Below, one piece after another: positions 55,618-64,000 of a DNA stretch of 64,000 nt (within the stretch, counting starts at the first letter, position 1; the number at the start of each line of letters is the position of its first letter). Where the stretch lies: NCBI GenBank assembly GCA_947095585.1, contig OX352761.1, positions 86,680,419 to 86,744,418 of the forward strand, written 5' to 3'. This stretch comes from Nephrocerus scutellatus (lineage: Eukaryota; Arthropoda; Insecta; Diptera; Pipunculidae). The notes below the pieces were generated by a model, which had not been told where the DNA came from, searched no databases, and saw only the letters and a program-made list of their open reading frames with translations. Made by a program: the position numbers and the translations under genes.

Positions 55618-57924
55618 AATCACCGCTGTGTACGGTCGTGCTGCACTCCAACACACGCGAAAAAAATCCAACAAAGTGTCGTGTTGTGTTGTGCGCACAA
55701 AAAATCAAAACAAACGATAAACGGTTCGCGTGATCAGCCGACCGTCAAGTGCAAAGTGCAGTGTGTGTGTCCGTCTACTCCATCCTCAACAGCGCAGCTA
55801 AAGAACTTAGTAAAACATAACTGTCGTATTTTTCGCATGCGGCAGTTTGTTGATGATCTAATTCTTTAGCAATGAGAATAACGGATTATCAGTGTTTGTT
55901 TCTTCTGGTGATTTGACTAATTTTTTGTGAAGGTGTCAAAAATCTATTGTGAGACATCCATTACATAAATTCGGTAAAAAAGCGGTAAGTTGTGTTTTGT
56001 GTGTTTATTTTTTGTAGTTATATGTAGTTTCAGAGTGGATGGATCTCAGTCACATACGTGGGCTGAGAACGAATTTTTTCGCTTTGTTTACATATGTACA
56101 TGATCACAGTCCACCAATTATGGCAATGAGCGAAACTCAAGTATTTGAGAATTCTGATACTTCGGATATAAATCTGCCTGTGTGCCACGACGTGGGGTCG
56201 CAATTTATGTCCGTAGTGATGTTGCGTTTAAACTTTTGCCTCAATCAAGTCAATGTTCCAATGCGAAATTTAATTTCATATGGCTGAGAGTAATGGTACA
56301 AGGGCGCAACATTCACTACTGCTTTCTTTATAGAAACTCCAACTTAGACAGAGTTTGTACTCTTCACGAGTTTGATGCACTGTCTGATTCTATTGCAAGA
56401 ATTGTCAGAAAAGATGATAAAACTGAAATCGTTATTGAAGGGTGGCTTCGCCATTCTGGTCTGGCAACACCCGTAGGAAGAGATGTTGAGTTGTTCGCTG
56501 AGTTTAATCAACTTACTCAGCTTGTTAATAAGCTACAAGAATACCTGATAAAGCCAATCATTCCGCGAACACCCTTGACTTGTTCCTTACCTCTCGTCCT
56601 GATAATTAGTCCGTCAATGTATTATCGCCTCTAGGCTAGTCTGACCATTGTGTTTTATCAGCTAATTTCTTGTTAATAAACCACGCAGTTAGAGGAAAAA
56701 CTCCAACAGTATGGCAATACGAGAAAGCCAATTGGTACGGCCTTTACAACTTCTTTGGGAAAATTAACTGGTCGCTATTGTTTCGTGATAGCAACGTGGA
56801 TTCCGCCGCTGATGCAATCACAAACATCATCCTTATTGGTATGAGAGACTTTATACCTTCCAGGAATAAGTATGTCAAACCAAAGACGAATGGATGGTAT
56901 GACTCAAGCTGTAAAGAGGCTTCTAGGATTAGAGAGGTATGCTTTCGGTTTTACAAAGCAAACCCTACCGAGGAAAACCGAACAAATTTTAAACGAGTTA
57001 AAAATGATTGCAATGCTCATCTTCGGCGAGTCAAATTCGCCTACGACCAAAAATTGAGGCAAAAAATACTAAATTGTCCCAAAAGTAGTAAACATTTTTG
57101 GTCATTCGTGAAAAAAATTAAAAATACAGCCTCGTTGTCAATTCCAACGCTAATTTATGATGACGCTCCAGTTGTCAACTCTAAAGACAAAGCCAATCTG
57201 TTTGCTTCACATTTTGCAGCTAGCTCCACGCTTCCAGATTGTGCATTGATGCCGCCTGCACCTCCGAGTATTGAACACTCTATGGGACGGATCTTCATTC
57301 GTACTCGTGCAGTTGCTAGAGTTTAAAACGATCTTAACATTCACAAATCCGCTGGTATTTCCCCATTAGTTCTGAAGAGGTGTTCTTTCAAGGTGGCATT
57401 ACCATTGCGTAATTTTTTCCATCTATCCTATTCTTCTGGACTCTTCCCGAGAAGTTGAAACAGCCTTTGTCCAGCCCATAACCAAAAAAAGCGAGCCGTC
57501 GTCTCCTTCCTTATACCGACCAATATCACTTACATCCATTCTTTCCAAGGTCATGGAAACGCTGATCACTTTTCAGCTCATGAAATATCTTGAAACCAAC
57601 GAAATCCTTAGTGACCAGCTGTACGGATTTCGTGGGTAACGTTCCACTGGTGATTTGATGGTATATCTCACCGAACAGTGGAACCGGTCTTTGCATCAAT
57701 TTGGTAAAGGTAAAGGCAAAGCTGTTGCACTCGATATTTACAAAGCATTTGACAGAGTTTTTTTGTCCAAAATGCGTGCTTATGCTATCTTTTGGACCGC
57801 TCAGTTCAAGTTGCATTTGACGGTTTCAAGTATGAAATACATCACATAAATGCTGGCGTTCCCCCGGGGTCTGTTTTGTCCCCAACACTCTTTCTCATTT
57901 TTAGTAATGATATCTTATCTGTGA
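55618..57924 (+). pseudogene. Non-LTR retrotransposon C, ORF1 missing, truncated in RT
   Basis: A likely 5' UTR (55618-56038) is followed by an endonuclease start (MDLSHIRGLRTNF, ATG 56039), with IMAMSETQ and GVAIYVRSDVAF. It shifts frame near 56180 and loses the end of the endonuclease near 56440-56660. The pre-RT region is at 56670-57326. RT from about 57330 is full of frameshifts. It includes SAGISPLVLKRC, LYGFRG*RSTG, VALDIYKAFDRVF (motif A intact) and INAGVPPGSVLSPTLFLIF, and stops before the FADD motif where a gypsy LTR begins (57925). It is the same group as LINE B at 17080 but not the same copy. Confidence 0.85.
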
Positions 57925-58139
57925 TGTTAGATATTGAGGACACAAACCGGATTATTATTTTATTATACTATTATTGTAAATAACACTTTAACATTTAAAA
58001 CGTCATCCGAATTGACAGATTGAATAAAGACAGTGTATATTGAGTTATCGAAACACGAGGTGGTTTGCTGTCCTGCACTTCCGCTAGATATTGATTCCCA
58101 CGTGTACCGTTCACTCTGGAACCAAGTGAATATTCATTA
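57925..58139 (+). mobile_element. Ty3/gypsy 5' LTR
   Basis: The 215-bp LTR starts TGTTAGATATTGAGG and ends TATTCATTA. It matches 61759-61976. TGGCGACGGGGATTATTAAG at 58141 is the likely primer-binding site. Confidence 0.9.
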
Positions 58140-58179
58140 GTGGCGACGGGGATTATTAAGATTAGGGAAAATCATTACA

Positions 58180-58606
58180 ATGGCCCAAACAGCGGAAGGA
58201 ATTTCTTCAAGCATTAACAACTGCTCTACAGAGCCTACAGACGTTGACAAATTCACCTAACCTACATTTCGAGCACTTCAACGAGAACAAAGAGGCATTT
58301 CCCAACTACGTGAAAGGTTAGAGAATTATATTAAGCTTTAGAATATTACGGATAGTACAAAAAAGCGGCTAGTATTGATCAATTGTGTGGGAGCGAAATA
58401 CTACCAGCTTCTTTCAACCTTGACAGCACCAGAAGAACCTGAGACGAAGTCCTACGAACATTTAATTAAATCACTCAAAGATCACCTGAGTCCCAAGCCT
58501 AACAAGATTACTGAACAACACAAATTTCTACTGCGACTGCAGCATGAGGGGGAAACCGTCGCAAATTATTTGGCAGATTTGAAAAAATTAAGCGTATAAT
58601 GTAATT
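58180..58606 (+). pseudogene. Gypsy gag
   Basis: ATG at 58180 (MAQTAEGISSSIN), with a TAA at 58258 and another stop near 58340. The remaining frame (58375-58599) carries the retrotransposon Gag pattern HLSPKPNKITEQHKF and GETVANYLADLKKLS. The zinc knuckle is lost. Confidence 0.85.
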
Positions 58607-58739
58607 TCGCATGTGAGTCATGCAGGAGACTTCGGAGAACATGCATGAGATAAAAAAAAGGAAATACGAGTATACATTCTATTCAATTGCACCAAAAACG
58701 GAATGATACGTGTGGCCGAGGTAAGTACTATGTGACATA

Positions 58740-60380
58740 GGAAATTAATAGCAAGACATATGAGATGGAATTGGATACCGGGGCAGCGATCTCGGTTATG
58801 AGCTACGAGACCTTTAAGACGCATTGGCCAAAGGTAACAATGTTGCCTACAGACGTCAAGCTTAAAACATATAATCACGAAATATTTCCTGCATATTGTC
58901 AAAAGGCAGGTAGACTCTATTATAGGACGCGAATGGGTTCATGCACTTAAGTTATTAGAGATAAACTTAATTGAAGTATATACTGAGGAAGGTATAGGCC
59001 GAATGAAGCAGAAAATATTCGAAAAGTATGCTGATGTTTTCCAAGAGGAAATTGGGAACATACCGAACATTAAAGACATACTGAAACTACGCGAAGATGC
59101 TACTCCAACATTTATCAAACCAAGGCCTGTACCATATGCCATTATCCCTTTAATTGAAAGTGAGTTGGAGAGATTGGAGAAATGCGGTATCATTGAGAGA
59201 ATTGAGCATTCGGATTGGGGAACTCCGGTAGTACCCGTCATTAAAGCCGATAAATCTATTCGGTTATGTGCGGACTATAAAGCTACGTTAAACAGATATC
59301 TGGTTAACGATGGGTATCCAATTCATAAAATAGAGAATTTATTCCAAATTTGAAAGATGGTGAATACTACTGTACCTTTGATATACACAAGGCATATTTA
59401 CATCTGAACAAGACCGAGAAGAGTTTACTCTTACAGACGAAAAGCACTATAAAGGGCCTCTACAGGGTAAAGAAATTAATGTTTGGACTCAAAACCGCGC
59501 CGAACACTTGGCAGAGGTTTATGGATGAAAATATCACCAATGACCTTGAAGGTACTGCATGTTTTATTGATGATATTATCATAGTGGCTGGATCGATATC
59601 TGAAATGTTTCATAGGTGCGTGCGATTACTTGATAGGTTAAAGAAGTTCGACTTGCATTTGAATAAGTCAAAATGCAAACTGTTTGAGAAAAGTGTCACA
59701 TACCTCGGCCACAAGATCGACAAACACGGCTTACACAAAACATCTGAGAAGGTAGAAGCAATTTCCAAAATACAACCACCTACAGATTTAAGTAAGTTAC
59801 GTCATTTCCTGGGAATGGTAAATTATTACCATAAGTTCATACCAGACCTTTCAACTAAACTACACCCGCTTTATCAGCTTCGGAGGAAAGACCAAAAATT
59901 TATTTGGACAAATGAGTGTCAGCATGCATTTAAAGTGATTAAAGAAGAGATGATGAGCGATAATGTTTTAGTGCCTTTCAATGAAAATCTACAACTTATT
60001 TAGCTACGGATGCGTCTCCTGCGGGCTTATCAGCAATTTTATCACATAAAACAAATTATGGGGAGCGTGCGATTGCGTTTGCGTCAAGGAGTTTGACGAA
60101 AGCAGAGGCTAACTACATTCAGTTAGACAAAGAGGCAACGGCTATCTATTGGGGATTACACAAATTTTTTAATTATTGCTATGGGCGAGAGTTTACGCTC
60201 ATTACGGATAACGGATAGACCGTTGACTACAATATTTCATCCAATTTCATTTACTATTGCTTACAGCACAACGATTTGACTATAGGATTCGATAGAAGAG
60301 TTCTAAAGATAATATTAACGCTGATTTCCTTTCTAGAGTCCACTAACAACTCGAGATTGTAGGGAAGATGGTGAAACTTT
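58740..60380 (+). pseudogene. Gypsy protease, RT and RNase H
   Basis: The protease site ELDTGAAISVMS (about 58768-58803) is intact but truncated downstream. RT spans 59003-60003: KPRPVPYAI, RLCADYKATLN, FDIHKAYLHL (motif A), LMFGLKTAPNTWQRFMD and CFIDDIIIV (catalytic motif in place of Y-x-DD). A one-base shift near 59350 breaks it. LGMVNYYHKFIPDL leads into RNase H (60003-60380), which has many stops and a deletion near 60215. Confidence 0.9.
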
Positions 60381-61745
60381 CGGAATATTTCAACTTTGGG
60401 ATGAATGCTTACCTATCACAAATTCGGACATAGCTAAAGATACCAAACGTGACAAGGAACTATCTTCACATAGGGTTCTTTTACAGACAGGATCAAGTTT
60501 AAAGAATACATCATACAAGCAGATGGAGAGCGAACTTATGATAAATGAAGGATGTATTTACCGCGGACTACGAATTTTAATTCCACATACACTGCGCACC
60601 CGAATTCTGGATGAGTTACATGCAGCACACATTGGTATTGTAAAAATGAAAGCCTTAGCCAGGAGCTATTGCTATTCGATAGGAATTGATTGGGATATCG
60701 AGAAGTTAGTAAAGAGCTGTCGGGATTGCGCGAAGGTTTTAAAGGAGCCAGCAAATATGTGAACACACCCGTAAGAGGTTCCCGCTCAACCGTGGCAACG
60801 TCTACACATAGATTTTGCGGGACCCTTTATGGAACGGTACTTCCTGATAGGAGTCGATGCCAAAACGAAGTGGTTGGAAGTCTTCCCGATGAACCGGATA
60901 ACGAGTTTTCACACCATACGAGCATTGAGAGAAGTTTTCGCGAGATTCGGTATTCCTCAAACTATTGTATTCGCTAATGGCACCTATTTCACGTCGAAGG
61001 AGTTTATAGAGTTTTTGGGTTCCAACAACATTGCTCACAAGCTCACTTCACCAGCACACCCATCTTCGAACGGCCAGGCGGAGTGGTTCGTTCAAATCTT
61101 GAAGAATGGCGACCAGTGACCCAGGAGACCTACACACAAAATTACAACGATTAGTAATGCAATATCGTAAGACAGAGAGCTCAGATACCGGGAATCTACG
61201 CAACAGGATGGATTTACTGCGATGCACCAGCCCAGACAAGACAAAGGAAATTGAAGAGTGCAAACGGAGCTTTAAAATTAGATAGGCAGTTCAAGTTCGC
61301 TATTAACAAAATAAGGACTGAATGGAAATTTGGAATAGTTACCGAGAGGGTTGGTCATTTGCATTATATCGTATATGTAGATGGAACTCGGTTCCGAAGA
61401 CATATTGACCAAATGAAACCCACTAACGTTCAAAGTAATGTTTCCGATTATATTCCAATATCTCTTCCTATAGATCCTCAACCCGCAAGAGCCGATACAA
61501 ATTTAGGAAGTCCACCAAGTAATGCCAGTTTGAGAGAAGTTGCAACAAACCGAGGAAGTATGGATGTTCCAAATTGGCAGTTAGCACAGCAAATGCTGCC
61601 AGATTCCTCCTCAGTGGTAACGAAGGTTTCATCAACACTTGAAACGACGAATAAGGCAGGAGATGGCCAACAAAAGCAACCTTTTGAACAGAGGAGATCT
61701 AGCAGGATACGTCGAGAAGCCATACCCTACCAACACAGGACTTAA
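60381..61745 (+). pseudogene. Gypsy integrase
   Basis: The H2C2 zinc region has HAAHIGIVKMKALARSY and CRDCAK (about 60621-60735). The core reads YFLIGVDAKTKWLEVFP (first Asp), then QTIVFANGTYF, where the usual Asp of SDNG is Ala, and HPSSNGQAEW with the Glu present. Frame breaks occur near 60762 and 61119. The C-terminal part (61251-61745) has a YVDGTRFRRHIDQM string and a basic tail RRSSRIRRE. There is no env gene. A polypurine tract AAGGGGAAGA precedes the 3' LTR. Confidence 0.85.
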
Positions 61746-61758
61746 TTAAGGGGAAGAC

Positions 61759-61976
61759 TGTTAGATGTTGAGGACACAAACCGGATTATTATTATTTTAT
61801 TATACTATTATTGTCAATAACACTTTAACATTTAAAACGTCATCCGAATTGACAGATTGAATAAAGACAGTGTATATTGAATTATCGAAACACGAGGTGG
61901 TTTGCTTTCCTGCACTTCCGCTAGATATTGATTCCCACTTGTACCGTTCACTCTAGAACCAAGTGAATATTCATTA
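61759..61976 (+). mobile_element. Ty3/gypsy 3' LTR
   Basis: 218 bp, TGTTAGATGTTGAGG to TATTCATTA, differing from the 5' LTR by a few bases and a 3-bp ATT. No matching target duplication is seen. The LINE sequence on the left of the element does not continue on the right, so one flank has been rearranged. Confidence 0.9.
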
Positions 61977-61979
61977 CGT

Positions 61980-63114
61980 TGTAACAGTGTTTATTTGGGT
62001 GACGCTCGCCGGTCACCCAGGGTTCGTTCTCCTTCTACTTTTGTTACAAATTAAAAGATTTCTTTGTTAGGGTATTCATTATAATCGGTTGTTTTATTAT
62101 TTTTCTCATGTCCTTAAGACTATTTGTTTCCTACTTAATTATATTATACTTATAATACTACTTAAAATGTTCTGTTTATACGCATGAAATGTGGGGAAAC
62201 CTGCGGGGTTCGGTTGCGTTCTAGGCAAATACCGATTCTGGCGACGCCAGCATTTGCATAGACTGCGGAAGGGGTGATGGGCGACTTCTGCTCTTTGGGT
62301 TCGTTGCTGCCATGAAATGGAGCACATAAGCAGCGTTCGGGTGAACGGCGCAGCACAATATGAGAAGGTACAGAGTCTGGCGACGCCGGTAACTTCTTAT
62401 ATTGGAATCAAAAGCGGGGTCCACGGGGATTGCTATGGGAGTATATTGACAGCCGGTGGCTTTAAAATCGGTTATTTTACCCAGTTTCAGACGACGCTAG
62501 TGGTTTTGATAACCGAGTTGGCACAATATGGCAAGGTACCGAGTTTGGCTACGCCAGTATTTTGCTATATTGTTTGTTCGTTTGTTAAAAAAAATTCGTG
62601 TAGAACAGCGGTCAGCGGGGAGCTTTCCTTTAGGAGGATTTGTTGTATATCACAACGTATTCTTCCTCTCAAGTAGATATCACTGCCTACCGCAGTATGT
62701 TCTATTCTGATTTCATTGTGTTTTCTTGGCCTATAAATGTGTCTGATTATTTGTATTTCCTAGGAATTTTATTGCCACCCGTTTCGAAAAATAGTAGATT
62801 TTTCATATATGGACGTATAAGGATTCTTACTAATATTTTATAATTATCTTCTTATAGTATTGTTTTTTATTAAATGTGTACTATTGAGCGGGTGGCAAAC
62901 CTTTTCCCAGAAAAAAATAATTTAATTGGTTCGGTCGCCGGATTAAACTTCGCACCCACTGAATATCGTCCGAGTACACTCGCATGGTGCCAACGTGATA
63001 TATGAATAAAGTTAGAATGTCACGCAATATGTATCGAGTGAGTGCGTGTTTTGTACGGTGAGTGTTTTAGACATATGGTTTGTGGCGAAGTCGATTTTAC
63101 TCGACTTCGTTACA
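61980..63114 (-). mobile_element. 3' LTR of a minus-strand LTR retrotransposon
   Basis: The 1,135-bp segment has complementary ends TGTAAC (61980) and GTTACA (63114). On the minus strand it is preceded by the polypurine tract AGTAGGGGGGGAA (63115-63127), marking it as a 3' LTR whose body lies to the right. Near its minus-strand start is a 9-bp hairpin, CGAAGTCGA/TCGACTTCG (63086-63109). A GCACAATATG-(A/G)-(G/C)AAGGTAC block is repeated at about 62351 and 62521, each followed by a CT/TT-GGC-ACGCC string. Four-frame open reading frames here have no family match. Confidence 0.7.
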
Positions 63115-63303
63115 TTCCCCCCCTACTTCGGGGTGGCGAAAATGCGTAAGACACACTTATAGGCTAAAATTACTGGTATTTTATTTTATTATATTACATG
63201 TAAGATAAGTAATAATTACTTGTAAAACTTTGTTTTCTTAATTATATGACGGGTTTCTAAGAGTACTAATGAATGACTAAAGAAAGATTGCTATATTATA
63301 ATT

Positions 63304-63341
<38 letters not shown>

Positions 63342-63478
63342 GTGTTTATGATAATGTTTATATACCTAAAAATATGGTTTTTTTTATTCTCTCGTTTGGT
63401 GTGGTCACTCTAGTTTTTCTTATGTCTTAATAGGTGATCTAAGACCTTTATTGCCTAGTGCCATTCACCGGTTAGTCA
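63115..63478 (-). other. Non-coding leader to 3' LTR, with (AT)n microsatellite
   Basis: The polypurine tract is at 63115-63127 (minus). An (AT)n run lies at about 63307-63338. The rest is AT-rich and without recognised features. Confidence 0.6.
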
Positions 63479-64000
63479 TCTTCTGAACGTGAATAACCTT
63501 CGGAGTCGGTTGATTCAAAGACAGCGACTTTTGTAGGGTCGTGATCAGCCGTGGTGATGGTTTACATGACAGCGGTATCTGTCTTGGCGGTTTTATTATA
63601 AGAAGCGGTGACGGTTTATTCGACAGCGGTATCTGTTTTGGCGGTTTTATTATAGAATGCGGTGACGGTTTATTCGACAGCGGTATCTGTTTTGGCGGTT
63701 TTATTATAGAATGCGTTGACGGTTTAGTCGACAGCGGTATCTGCCTTGGCGGTTTATTATAGAATGCGGTGACGGTTTATTCGACATCGGTATCTGTCTT
63801 GACGGTTTTATTATAAAATGCGGTATCCCCACGGCTGAGTCTACGTTGTGTTGTTGATCGGTGCGACCTAAGAGTCGATTGTTCAGATCAGGGCAGGTAC
63901 GGTGGGTGTGTCCAAGCTATCCGCACGTCCTACAACTTGTCATATTTGTCTGTTTGACTGGTTGTAATTGGAAGTGCGGGTGGAGACAATTCGCTGGTGA
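63479..64000 (-). pseudogene. Minus-strand Gag end with zinc knuckle and 22-residue repeats
   Basis: Read on the minus strand from 64000, the sequence encodes a CCHC zinc knuckle, C-x2-C-x4-H-x4-C (about 63945-63904), containing an in-frame TAG. The same frame continues into about five copies of a 66-bp repeat (63530-63815). These encode a Pro/Lys/Ser-rich 22-residue unit with IIKPPKQIPLSNKPSPHS. One copy has a 1-bp deletion that shifts to a second frame, which ends in an acidic tail (EGYSRSEDD, stop at about 63479). The 3' LTR lies only 365 bp beyond, so no pol follows. This is a gag-only or pol-deleted element that extends out of the window. Confidence 0.65.

Noticed and set aside
62139..62424. 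Three overlapping minus-strand frames of 62-67 codons
   Set aside because: They lie inside an LTR, overlap one another in different frames and show no motif.
63541..63762. Plus-strand 73-codon Gly-rich repeat protein
   Set aside because: The minus strand of the same repeat is continuous with a zinc knuckle and ends near a polypurine tract, so the plus frame is the shadow.

Overview
This window is eukaryotic, from an insect and most likely a higher fly. The evidence is one spliced host gene with 50-57 bp GT-AG introns and a mix of BEL-Pao, copia, gypsy and errantivirus-type LTR elements, CR1/Jockey-group LINEs, PIF/Harbinger transposons and a tRNA-derived SINE. The species cannot be read from the sequence. 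Nothing bacterial is present. The only host gene I recognise is the RNA polymerase I subunit A49 gene (Polr1E/RPA49) at 3829-5178. Five exons join into an unbroken 379-codon frame. Almost everything else is repetitive DNA.

Layout. 1-3800: GAT-rich low-complexity DNA, a 116-bp tandem repeat, two MITEs, a LINE 3' end and a SINE 3' end. 3829-5178: Polr1E. 5240-6302: a dispersed repeat (here called R) carrying a damaged tRNA-like SINE head. 6303-20559: a large array of a 117-119 bp satellite with a 3,425-bp higher-order repeat, interrupted by a 5'-truncated LINE (17080-19046) and a Harbinger-type MITE (19902-20378). 20560-37591: a 17-kb nested stack. It is bounded by copia LTRs and holds degenerate copia gag and two partial copia pol copies. 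Between these lies a minus-strand errantivirus env fragment, itself split by a BEL-Pao provirus (22747-29950, 5-bp duplication GCTGG), a two-gene Harbinger transposon (30138-33345, 3-bp duplication CAG) and a small foldback element.

37592-52430: the same satellite mostly in opposite orientation, with a second copy of R split by a LINE (38976-41760). It continues as a recent triplication of a block made of an unidentified 1.45-kb segment (P), satellite and a 308-bp MITE. 52430-57924: a diverged inverted relative of P, a complete tRNA-derived SINE, three MITEs, a copia-type gag-protease remnant and a third LINE. 57925-61976: a Ty3/gypsy element with both LTRs. 61980-64000: the 3' LTR and gag end of another LTR element on the minus strand.

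Nearly all transposon reading frames are broken. The clear exception is the minus-strand Myb/SANT-like gene of the Harbinger element, whose seven exons join into an intact 248-codon frame. Its exons interleave with those of the oppositely transcribed transposase gene. This element, the higher-order satellite and the block triplication are the most interesting features here.
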